A DNA stretch of 5,323 nucleotides from Hyphomicrobiales bacterium. Lineage in GTDB: Bacteria > Pseudomonadota > Alphaproteobacteria > Rhizobiales > Aestuariivirgaceae. The notes beneath the pieces are model-generated. The model did not search any database, had not been told where the DNA came from, and worked only from the letters and a program-made list of their open reading frames with translations. The stretch is from assembly GCA_014380505.1 (NCBI GenBank), contig JACMJT010000029.1, positions 1-5,323 on the forward strand. The letters run 5' to 3'. Both the position numbers and the translations under genes were made by a program. Of the stretch, positions 1 through 4,971 are shown in pieces (positions within the stretch are counted from its first letter, which is position 1; every line of letters starts with the position of its first letter).

Positions 1-56
1 CGGGGAATGGGCCGTTTCCAGCATAGCACTCAGGTCAACTTCAGGAGGAATGGACC

Positions 57-473
57 ATGGCAAAGTCATCCAGGGCGGGGCGGCGCAAGCGCAATGGAAA
101 CGGCGCCAGCCATCACGGCTTATTCGACGACATCCTGGCGATGGCGGGAAGTCTTGCGGGCAGCCGTAAAGACTATGCGGCGACCAAACTTGAAACCCTG
201 GCGGAATCGGTGCGTGAAATCGCCACCGCCGTACCCGGCATTCCGAATTTCACGGCCTACGCCAATGCGGCCGCCGGAAGCCTTGAAGACCTTGCCGGTT
301 ATGTCACGGAGAGCGATCTCGAAACCATGGTGAGCGATGCCCGTCAATTCGCGCGGACGCATCCCATGGCCACGTTGGCAGGCAGTATCGCGGCAGGCCT
401 TATTGTCACTCAGATGATGTATACGCGTGCTGGACCAGGCTCTGGCGGCCGCCGGAGCAGGGCCAATGCCTAG
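57..473 (+). CDS. ElaB/YqjD-like small membrane-anchored protein
   Basis: 138 residues. What is seen: a short basic N-terminus (residues 1-14, rich in R/K), a soluble amphipathic middle with many charged residues (about 22-100), and one hydrophobic C-terminal segment (about 103-121) introduced by FARTHPMATLAGS. The order charged helix, R-x-HP, then a Gly/Ala-rich membrane anchor is that of ElaB/YqjD-type proteins. In E. coli these are stationary-phase inner-membrane proteins that bind ribosomes; that role is transferred only as a possibility. The start is ATG 57, because AGGAGG at 43-48 lies 8 bases upstream; ATG 50 is too close to that site and leads another frame. The stop overlaps the next gene by 8 bases. 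It is the first gene of a four-gene cluster of small membrane proteins. Coding is secure; the family call is moderate. Confidence 0.75.
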   Translation: MAKSSRAGRRKRNGNGASHHGLFDDILAMAGSLAGSRKDYAATKLETLAESVREIATAVPGIPNFTAYANAAAGSLEDLAGYVTESDLETMVSDARQFARTHPMATLAGSIAAGLIVTQMMYTRAGPGSGGRRSRANA

Positions 474-861
474 CTCCGTGGCCTCGCGGCCCGCTCTTCG
501 TCCCCTGTTACGGCAACTCGCCAGCGACAGCGTGCGCTGGGCCGATGCCGAACTGGACTTGGCGCGCCTTGAATTTCACGCGCTGCTGCGCCGCTGCATT
601 GCCGCCGTGGTCTTCGCGGTGGCGGGTTTTGCGGCGCTTTTGACGGCTCTCATCATATTGGCCCAGACGGGTGTTGAAGCAGCCGCGCCCAATCTGGGCG
701 ATGTTGCAGCCGGCGTCGCGGTCGGAGTGGCCACTTTGTTGTTGGCGGCACTCTGCGCTCTAGGCATGCGCCGGATGTTCCGCTGGGAGGCGGAAAGCTT
801 GGTCTTCCGCTGGTTTGCTCCCTCGCCGGATCAAAAGCGGACGCCCCAATGGACCAATTGA
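466..861 (+). CDS. DUF1469 / YqjE-like 'phage holin family' membrane protein
   Basis: 131 residues from ATG 466. The N-terminal amphipathic stretch (about 8-42, LRPLLRQLASDSVRWADAEL onward) is followed by two hydrophobic segments (about 44-68 and 79-101) and a short charged tail. This is the layout of the YqjE/DUF1469 group, often labelled 'phage holin family' or 'superfamily III holin-like'. The E. coli yqjD-yqjE order is the same as here, which supports both calls. Start choice: GGAG at 454-457 is 8 bases before ATG 466, and this start overlaps the previous stop as ATGCCTAG. A GTG at 427 would add 13 residues with no ribosome site. The molecular role is unknown; the 'holin' name does not imply a prophage. 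The stop overlaps the start of the next gene, which suggests translational coupling. Confidence 0.8.
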   Translation: MPSSVASRPALRPLLRQLASDSVRWADAELDLARLEFHALLRRCIAAVVFAVAGFAALLTALIILAQTGVEAAAPNLGDVAAGVAVGVATLLLAALCALGMRRMFRWEAESLVFRWFAPSPDQKRTPQWTN

Positions 862-1238
862 CGCAACGCCGAAAAGAAGTGCGGGCACTTCGGGCCGGAA
901 TAGCGAAGAGCTTACAGGACGTGCGGGGCAGGCTTACCCCGCCTGAACTTGTAGAGGATGCGGTGACCATGCTCGACCCCGAGCGGCGCTTTCTCGGCCG
1001 CTTACAAGATGGAATTAAGCGAAATCCCCTCGCCGCGGCGCTCCTCTTGGCAGGGGCTGGCTGGCTCCTAAGCGGGACGCTGCGCAACACCCAAGCCAAT
1101 TCGCGCCGTGGACACCGGCCCAAACCGGCACCTAAAACCAAAACCAACAAAGGAGGTTATCATGACACCCAACACCACCGTAGCGACCAATGGTCAAACC
1201 CCGGCAACGGACAGAAGCAAGCCCCGCCGCAGCCGTAA
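849..1238 (+). CDS. DUF3618-like membrane-anchored protein with an overlapping C-terminal tail
   Basis: 129 residues. Residues 1-45 form a charged helical region (RRKEVRALRAGIAKSLQDVR, then GRLTPPELVEDA) that fits DUF3618: regularly spaced R/L/D positions, then a P-x-x-L-V-E-x-A segment. A single membrane segment follows at about 60-77. Residues 78-129 are low-complexity, rich in R, K, P, Q, N and H, and look unstructured. The ATG at 849 lies inside the end of the previous gene (13-base overlap, ATGGACCAATTGA) with only a weak ribosome site, so coupled translation is likely. The frame runs 77 bases into the next gene, which is unusual; the last 26 residues or so may be a read-on tail with no function. 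Function unknown; DUF3618 proteins often sit beside YqjD- and YqjE-type genes. Confidence 0.7.
   Translation: MDQLTQRRKEVRALRAGIAKSLQDVRGRLTPPELVEDAVTMLDPERRFLGRLQDGIKRNPLAAALLLAGAGWLLSGTLRNTQANSRRGHRPKPAPKTKTNKGGYHDTQHHRSDQWSNPGNGQKQAPPQP
1149..1157 (+). promoter_or_regulatory. Near-perfect Shine-Dalgarno site that sets the start at 1162
   Basis: AAAGGAGGT is followed by TTATC and ATG. This is the strongest ribosome site in the window and shows that translation starts at 1162, not at the upstream in-frame ATG at 1108. It lies inside the coding frame of the preceding DUF3618-like gene. Confidence 0.85.
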
Positions 1239-1599
1239 ACCGGCGAAGCGGAAATCCGCGCCGGCTTCGCGCCGTGCTGCAAAGCGGCCCTCGGGCCGCG
1301 GCAGCGCCGCCGGTAGTTATAGCGATACGGCGTCGAGACTTATGTCCCAGGGCAAGCAGGCATTAGGCACGGCCTATGGTTGGGCATCCGACAATGCAGG
1401 CCGTGCTGGCCGCGCTATCCCCCGGGCTGCGCGCTACGTGCCGGACCAGCGGACGATACAAAACCTGATTGAAGAACGGCCGTTGGTGCTTGGCGCGATC
1501 GGGCTAGGACTTGGCGCCATAATCGGCATGATGCTGCCGAGCCGCCTGATGGGTGGAAGCGCTCCGGCACGGCGCCGGCGCTCCAGCCGCAAGAGCTGA
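1162..1599 (+). CDS. YqjD-like membrane-anchored protein with a strongly basic N-terminal tail
   Basis: 145 residues. Three parts are visible. Residues 18-47 are a Lys/Arg/Ala/Pro/Ser tail (SKPRRSRKPAKRKS, then RRAAKRPSGRG) resembling histone H1 or AlgP-type tails. Residues 52-100 are a neutral helical region with YSDTASRLMSQGKQALG and AYGWASDNAGRAGR. A hydrophobic segment at about 106-126 (RPLVLGAIGLGLGAIIGMM) is followed by a second basic end (ARRRRSSRKS). The ERPLVLGAIGLG-x-GA anchor is typical of alphaproteobacterial YqjD-like or 'nutrient deprivation-induced' small proteins. The start follows the strong ribosome site at 1149-1157. The gene begins 77 bases before the previous stop, in another frame. 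Its own ribosome site suggests higher output than its neighbours. The basic tail could bind nucleic acid or ribosomes near the membrane; that is inference. Confidence 0.75.
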   Translation: MTPNTTVATNGQTPATDRSKPRRSRKPAKRKSAPASRRAAKRPSGRGSAAGSYSDTASRLMSQGKQALGTAYGWASDNAGRAGRAIPRAARYVPDQRTIQNLIEERPLVLGAIGLGLGAIIGMMLPSRLMGGSAPARRRRSSRKS

Positions 1600-1606
1600 A
1601 ACGAGC

Positions 1607-1634
1607 GCGGCAGCGCGAGTGATCGCGCTGCCGC
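1607..1634. terminator. Convergent (probably bidirectional) transcription terminator hairpin
   Basis: A perfect 12-bp inverted repeat (GCGGCAGCGCGA / TCGCGCTGCCGC) has a GTGA loop. It lies in the 37-base gap between two convergent genes ending at 1599 and 1637. The plus-strand tail is TTCTATGAGATTTT and the minus-strand tail is GCTCGTTTC, so the U-tracts are poor. The position between convergent stops is the main support for a terminator acting on both strands. Confidence 0.75.
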
Positions 1635-1636
1635 TT

Positions 1637-2779
1637 CTATGAGATTTTGTCCGGGACGGCAGCGGGTTCGACTTGCTCCGTCCCGCCATTTGTCGACTCG
1701 CCTAGAAATTCACCGATTCCCGATAGTGCATCCAAGTGGCCGCAAAATACCCGGAAGGTCACCAATAGCGGAACGGCAACGATAATGCCGGCAATGCCCC
1801 ACGCCCAGGCCCAAAAGGCCAGCGCCAGCAGGATCGCTACCGAATTGAGCCGCAGGCGGCGGCTCAGGACGCAGGGCGACACAATTTGCGTTTCGATGCC
1901 AATGATCGCGGCATAGGCGAGCGGAGCCAGAAGCGCGTAACCGAGAGAATCGAATATCACGATCGAGGCCAACCCGGAGAGGGCCATACCGGCGACGGGT
2001 CCAATATAGGGGATGAAGTTCAAAACGAAGGCAAGAAGCGCCCACAAATAGGGTGTCGGCATGCCAAGAAGCTGGAATGAGATCGCCACTGCCACGGCAA
2101 CACCCAAATTGATGGCGGTCGTGGCGAGAAGATAAGATGAAACTTCCCGTTCCACGTCATAGACGATGCGAAGCGCTGTCTTCTTGTCGGTAAGCGTGGG
2201 CAGCACACGCACCAGCTTCTCATAGAAAAGATCGCCCGACGCCATGAGAAAGATGGCGATCACCAGTGCTGCGGAAAGCGTGATGACGAAATTGGCGGGA
2301 TAGCCCGCAGCCATCGCCAAGAGCGCGGAGAGACCAGAGTCCTTGATGACGACTTCCTGTACCTCCGCGCCGTTAGAAGGCGTTGCAGCGTCCTGAATCT
2401 GCTCCGACAGATGGACGAAACCGGTAAACCAGGACCGGACGGTGCGGATTTTTTCCAGAAAGATCCGTTGTATCTCCGGCGCATCGGCAATCCAGCCGGA
2501 GATGGGTCCGCTGGCAGTGTAGGCCGCCACCAGCGCGATCAGCACGAGGATCGATGCAAAACCGGTGGCGGCGGCCCAAGGCGGCACATTATAGTATGCC
2601 AGTTTCCGAACGGCTGGCCGGAAGGTCAGCGCGATCAAGAACGCAAGAACGACAGGTATCAGAAAATCCCGCGCCAGATAAACGGCGGCGATGATGGCCA
2701 GAATGAATATCCCGATGAGCGCTGTCCGAGATGTTGGGTAACGGTGGTCGTCGCTGTCACCGGGCCGGCTGGCCACCAT
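1637..2779 (-). CDS. AI-2E family (PerM/TqsA-type) membrane transporter
   Basis: 380 residues, a usual length for the family. There is a short polar N-terminus (1-17), a hydrophobic block at about 18-52, and another at about 68-90. A large soluble insert follows (about 95-160, including WIADAPEIQRIFLEKIRTVR). The C-terminal half has several membrane segments (about 161-180, 217-240, 243-275, 278-300, 312-345). Family signatures are FIPYIGP at 255-261 and E-x5-SP-x2-LSRRLRLN, then ALAFWAWAWGIAG-x4-VP, at 296-337. Known members export autoinducer-2 (TqsA) or act as sodium/proton antiporters; the substrate here cannot be inferred. ATG 2779 is 6 bases after the stop of the DUF3309 gene, so the two are probably one transcript, with GGGGAG inside the end of that gene as a possible ribosome site. 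It converges on the plus-strand cluster. Confidence 0.9.
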   Translation of the reverse strand: MVASRPGDSDDHRYPTSRTALIGIFILAIIAAVYLARDFLIPVVLAFLIALTFRPAVRKLAYYNVPPWAAATGFASILVLIALVAAYTASGPISGWIADAPEIQRIFLEKIRTVRSWFTGFVHLSEQIQDAATPSNGAEVQEVVIKDSGLSALLAMAAGYPANFVITLSAALVIAIFLMASGDLFYEKLVRVLPTLTDKKTALRIVYDVEREVSSYLLATTAINLGVAVAVAISFQLLGMPTPYLWALLAFVLNFIPYIGPVAGMALSGLASIVIFDSLGYALLAPLAYAAIIGIETQIVSPCVLSRRLRLNSVAILLALAFWAWAWGIAGIIVAVPLLVTFRVFCGHLDALSGIGEFLGESTNGGTEQVEPAAVPDKIS

Positions 2780-2785
2780 GCGGGC

Positions 2786-2944
2786 TTAGAGTCTCCCCAT
2801 GAGGATGAGAATGAGAACGATGACCAAGAGCAGCCCCAAGCCACCGGAGGGGCCATAACCCCAACCACGGCTGTAACCCCAATTGGGCAAGGCACCGATC
2901 ACAACAAGAATCAGAATGATCAGAAGAATTGTGCCAAGCGTCAT
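2786..2944 (-). CDS. DUF3309 family small membrane peptide
   Basis: 52 residues. It starts MTLGTILLIILILVVIGALP, then has a W/Y/G-rich centre (NWGYSRGWGYGPSGG, residues 21-35), then a second hydrophobic run (36-48) and a short basic end (GRL). Two short hydrophobic helices joined by WxYSRxWGYGPSGGLG are the mark of DUF3309 proteins, common in Proteobacteria and of unknown function. ATG 2944 has AGGAG at 2951-2955 with a 6-base spacer, an excellent start. It sits downstream of an EcfG-like promoter (2979-3004) and 6 bases upstream of the AI-2E-type gene, so it probably leads a two-gene stress-induced operon. Confidence 0.88.
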   Translation of the reverse strand: MTLGTILLIILILVVIGALPNWGYSRGWGYGPSGGLGLLLVIVLILILMGRL

Positions 2945-2978
2945 TTTTGTCTCCTGCAGTTGTTTCTACCCCAAATCA

Positions 2979-3004
2979 AACACACAAACGCCTCGTTTGG
3001 TTCC
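2979..3004 (-). promoter_or_regulatory. EcfG-type promoter (GGAACC, -10 TGTT) of the DUF3309 / AI-2E genes
   Basis: On the minus strand GGAAC (3004-3000) and TGTT (2982-2979) are separated by 17 bases. The known EcfG consensus is GGAAC-N16/17-CGTT, so only the first -10 base differs. Transcription would start near 2972, about 28 bases before ATG 2944. The -35 begins only 17 bases after the ecfG stop. The spacer contains a perfect palindrome (2985-2999). Confidence 0.7.
2985..2999. repeat. Perfect inverted repeat inside the promoter spacer
   Basis: CAAACG-CCT-CGTTTG is a 6-bp perfect inverted repeat with a 3-base centre. It fills most of the spacer between the -35 and -10 elements of the DUF3309 promoter. 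It may be an operator for another regulator. It could also be a weak ecfG terminator: on the minus strand it is followed by the T-rich TGTGTTTGATTT. The sequence alone does not decide between these. Confidence 0.5.
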
Positions 3005-3021
3005 ATTGGCGGGCTAAGCTG

Positions 3022-3558
3022 CTATTTTGGCGCGCTTGCGTCAATCTCCAGTGTTGCCAGGGCGGCCCGATCGCCGCCCAACAGAACCGCGAGCCGGTCC
3101 CGGGCCCGGCTGACCCGGCTCTTCACCGTGCCTATTGCGACCTGGGAAATGCGGGCCGCTTCCTGGTAGGAAAAGCCGGAAGCGCCCACGAGTATGATGG
3201 CTTCGCGCTGGTCTTCGGGCAACTTAGACAGGGCGATACGCAGATCCGCCATCTCGAGATTGCTCTCCTGCCCGCCGGCTGTGGCGACTTTGCTGGCATA
3301 TTCGCCATCGGCATCCTCGACCTCGCGGCGGCGCTTGCGAATCTGGCTGTAGAATTCGTTGCGAAGGATCGTGTAGAGCCACGCTCTGAGATTTGTGCCG
3401 GTCTCGAAACTATCCTGATGATGCCAAGCTTTCATCAGTGTTTCCTGAACTAGATCGTCGGCTTGATCGGTGCGCGCCGTGAGCGACATGCCAAACGCCC
3501 GCAGGCCGGGGATTGCCGCAACAAGTTGATCGCGGAAATCGCCATGCGATGGCGCCAC
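3022..3558 (-). CDS. ecfG: EcfG-type ECF RNA polymerase sigma factor of the general stress response
   Basis: 178 residues, the usual ECF length. Sigma region 2 is at about 10-78, with DQADDLVQETLMKAW (31-45) and NLRAWLYTILRNEF (56-69), the core-binding and -10-reading part. A variable acidic linker follows (79-103). Sigma region 4 is at about 105-157, with LPEDQREAIILV and the helix-turn-helix YQEAARISQVAIGTVKSRVSRAR that reads the -35. Strong similarity to EcfG/SigT/RpoE2 proteins and the position directly after nepR support the call. Under stress it would direct transcription from GGAAC-N16/17-CGTT promoters, several of which are in this window. The start is GTG 3558: AGGAGAG at 3564-3570 is 5 bases upstream and the nepR stop ends 1 base before (TAG-C-GTG), so translation is likely coupled. 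Synthesis together with the inhibitor would keep the ratio fixed. Confidence 0.93.
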   Translation of the reverse strand: MAPSHGDFRDQLVAAIPGLRAFGMSLTARTDQADDLVQETLMKAWHHQDSFETGTNLRAWLYTILRNEFYSQIRKRRREVEDADGEYASKVATAGGQESNLEMADLRIALSKLPEDQREAIILVGASGFSYQEAARISQVAIGTVKSRVSRARDRLAVLLGGDRAALATLEIDASAPK

Positions 3559-3559
3559 G

Positions 3560-3775
3560 CTAACTCTCCTTCTTGGAAGTCTTGGACTCGAGCCGGTTCA
3601 GCAATTCCACAAACCGGTCCGGTACTGGCTGTTGAGACACCTCGTCGTAATATTCGCGCAGTCTCCTTCCAATAATATCGTAAACGGGCGGTTTGACACC
3701 GGGGGCCGCCAGTCTTGTCCTATTCATGCGTTCTTTTGCCTCTTTGTTCTTTTTCTTGCCATCTGCATCGTCCAT
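3560..3775 (-). CDS. nepR: NepR anti-sigma factor
   Basis: 71 residues from ATG 3775. A charged flexible N-terminus (1-25, K/E/R-rich) precedes the conserved NepR core at about 31-63: VYDIIGRRLREYYDEV, then QQPVPDRFVELLNRLE. These are the two helices that wrap EcfG between its sigma2 and sigma4 domains; phosphorylated PhyR competes for the same helices through its sigma-like domain. The tail is basic/acidic (SKTSKKES). The frame is open back to ATG 3880, giving 106 residues, but the extra part is Gly/Trp-rich and unlike NepR. ATG 3880 has no ribosome site and lies in the phyR promoter. ATG 3775 has only a G-rich GGGGTGG before it, and ATG 3727 (55 residues) is also possible, so the exact start is uncertain. 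The gene is 1 base upstream of ecfG, in one operon. Confidence 0.88.
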   Translation of the reverse strand: MDDADGKKKNKEAKERMNRTRLAAPGVKPPVYDIIGRRLREYYDEVSQQPVPDRFVELLNRLESKTSKKES

Positions 3776-3818
3776 AAACCACCCCACGCCCCAAGTGCCC
3801 CATTTGCCGTCTTGAGTT

Positions 3819-3844
3819 AATGCGCCAGTAGCCCCCCAGGTTCC
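3819..3844 (-). promoter_or_regulatory. Candidate EcfG-type promoter of nepR-ecfG
   Basis: On the minus strand GGAAC (3844-3840) and CATT (3822-3819) are 17 bases apart, one mismatch from the EcfG consensus. It shares GGAACC at -35, and CATTAA resembles the CGTTAA of the phyR and csbD promoters. The transcript would begin near 3812, about 37 bases before ATG 3775, which would exclude the upstream ATG 3880 for this transcript. Confidence 0.5.
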
Positions 3845-3872
3845 AATAGCGTAAGAATAGTTCCTGGGGGCG

Positions 3873-3897
3873 GGAACCATTTAACAAGCGGCGCGTT
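3873..3897 (+). promoter_or_regulatory. EcfG-type promoter of phyR
   Basis: GGAAC (3873-3877), 16 bases, CGTT (3894-3897) is an exact match to the known EcfG consensus. Transcription would begin near 3905, leaving a leader of about 27 bases that contains the AGGGGG ribosome site (3921-3926) before ATG 3932. A minus-strand GGAAC (3864-3860) lies 8 bases away, making GTTCC-N8-GGAAC, but it has no matching -10. Confidence 0.88.
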
Positions 3898-3931
3898 AAT
3901 GTTCATCTTCGCCTCAAGTAAGGGGGAATAA

Positions 3932-4747
3932 ATGAGACTTGCGACCAGTATTTCGCCGCATCTTCCCTATTTGCGGCGGTTTTCGCGTGCCCTGACCGGC
4001 ACTCAACAGGCCGGTGATGCCTATGTTGCCGCCGTTTTGGAAGCTCTGATTGCTGATCCTACCAATATTGACGCAAAGTCAGACGTTCGGGTGGCGCTCT
4101 ACCGGATGTTCTGCCGTATGTGGGAATCGATCTCCCTCAATCTCAAACCCTCTTCCGGCGATCCCGAGCTACCCGCCAATGCCCCACAGTGGGCTGCTTT
4201 AGCGGAGCGGCGGTTGTCAACAATGCCACCGCGCGCCCGCGAGGCGTTCCTGTTAATGGCGGTCGAAGGTTTCTCCAAGAGCGATATCGCCATCATTCTC
4301 GGCCGCGATGAGACCGCGGTTTCCGCACTAATCGATGAGGCCACCAAAACCATCGTCGACCAGGTGGCGACCAACGTCATGATTATAGAGGATGAACCAA
4401 TTATCGCCATGGACATTGAGGCGATTGTCGAAACCCTCGGGCATAAGGTGACCGGCGTTGCGCGCACCCATCACCAGGCGCTGCAACTCGCCGCTCAGAA
4501 AAGGCCAAGTCTCATTCTGGCGGATATTCAGCTCGCCGACGGAAGCTCCGGCGTCGATGCCGTCAACCAGATTCTTGCCTCCTTCGAAGTGCCGGTAATT
4601 TTTATCACCGCGTTTCCCGAGCGGCTGCTAACCGGCGAGCGGCCTGAACCCGCCTTTCTCATCACCAAACCCTTCACGCCGGAAATGGTGAAGGCGGTGA
4701 TAAGCCAGGCCCTGTTCTTCGACACCAAGGCCCAAGCCGCGGCCTAG
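3932..4747 (+). CDS. phyR: PhyR response regulator with sigma-like domain (anti-anti-sigma factor)
   Basis: 271 residues. Residues 1-143 are an ECF sigma-like domain: SPHLPYLRRFSRALTGTQQA-type sigma2-like region (8-70) and a sigma4-like region (about 90-143, LSTMPPRAREAFLLMA, then GFSKSDIAIILGRDETAV). Residues 148-262 are a receiver: acidic pocket E153/D154, phospho-acceptor D198 (LILADIQL), T226 (IFITAF) and K246 (ITKPF), all key residues present. Known role: phosphorylation exposes the sigma-like domain, which binds NepR and frees EcfG. It does not act as a sigma factor itself. ATG 3932 follows AGGGGG (3921-3926) with a 5-base spacer. It is transcribed away from nepR-ecfG under an exact EcfG promoter, so it should be positively autoregulated. 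No kinase gene is adjacent within the window. Confidence 0.96.
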   Translation: MRLATSISPHLPYLRRFSRALTGTQQAGDAYVAAVLEALIADPTNIDAKSDVRVALYRMFCRMWESISLNLKPSSGDPELPANAPQWAALAERRLSTMPPRAREAFLLMAVEGFSKSDIAIILGRDETAVSALIDEATKTIVDQVATNVMIIEDEPIIAMDIEAIVETLGHKVTGVARTHHQALQLAAQKRPSLILADIQLADGSSGVDAVNQILASFEVPVIFITAFPERLLTGERPEPAFLITKPFTPEMVKAVISQALFFDTKAQAAA

Positions 4748-4748
4748 G

Positions 4749-4774
4749 GGAACCGAACCACCTGCTGGCGCGTT
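4749..4774 (+). promoter_or_regulatory. EcfG-type promoter of the 53-residue membrane peptide
   Basis: GGAAC (4749-4753), 17 bases, CGTT (4771-4774) is an exact consensus match. The -35 starts 1 base after the phyR stop codon. Transcription would begin near 4781, just before AGGAG (4786-4790), so the leader is only about 18 bases. Confidence 0.87.
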
Positions 4775-4798
4775 TATCTCCGATCAGGAGATATAATA

Positions 4799-4960
4799 AT
4801 GATACGCCTCGTCACATTGTCGATTGTGGCAGCCCTTACGCTATCATTGGCCTTGGGTGGCCTTGCCGGAGCCTTTGGCGGAGTAGCGCTTCTCGTCGTG
4901 GGTGTCGCGGGTTTCGGATTGCTCATTGGATTGTGCACCGATCTGCTACGCGAAACTTGA
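4799..4960 (+). CDS. Small hydrophobic membrane peptide, unrecognised (possibly DUF1328-like)
   Basis: 53 residues: MIRLVTLSIVAALTLSLALG, then GLAGAFGGVALLVVGVAGFG, then a short end with CTDLLRET. Almost the whole chain is hydrophobic, with two possible membrane helices (about 5-22 and 25-46) joined by a Gly/Ala-rich GGLAGAFGG turn. The GGLAGAFGG-x-ALLVV pattern recalls DUF1328/YtjA small membrane proteins, but the N-terminal helix does not match well, so the family is left open. ATG 4799 has AGGAG at 4786-4790 with an 8-base spacer, and an exact EcfG promoter lies directly upstream, which strongly supports a real stress-induced gene despite its size. A cleaved signal peptide is conceivable but would leave little behind. 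Confidence 0.75.
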   Translation: MIRLVTLSIVAALTLSLALGGLAGAFGGVALLVVGVAGFGLLIGLCTDLLRET

Positions 4961-4971
4961 ATTGGTTCGCG

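Noticed and set aside
427..465. GTG 427 as start of the YqjE-like gene
   Set aside because: No ribosome site upstream, and the resulting overlap with the previous gene would be 47 bases; ATG 466 has GGAG at the right distance.
466..861. Prophage remnant suggested by the 'phage holin' family name
   Set aside because: No lysis, structural or integrase genes nearby; the family is common in chromosomal yqjD-yqjE type clusters.
653..1150. 165-residue minus-strand open frame
   Set aside because: Antisense to two well-supported genes; composition is Arg/Ser/Pro-rich as expected from a shadow of GC-rich coding sequence, and no ribosome site or family pattern is seen.
1770..1774. GGAAC on the plus strand inside the AI-2E-type gene
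   Set aside because: No CGTT or near match 16-17 bases downstream, and no plus-strand gene follows.
2411..3169. 252-residue plus-strand open frame
   Set aside because: It runs antisense through the AI-2E-type gene, the DUF3309 gene and the end of ecfG. The product is full of Gly, Asp, Asn and Gln without hydrophobic core, typical of a reversed membrane-protein sequence.
2929..3453. 174-residue plus-strand open frame
   Set aside because: Antisense to ecfG, whose sigma2 and sigma4 domains are unmistakable in the other strand.
3776..3880. N-terminal extension of nepR from ATG 3880
   Set aside because: No ribosome site, sequence unlike NepR, and the region overlaps the phyR -35 and the candidate nepR promoter. 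Kept as a finding because the frame is open.
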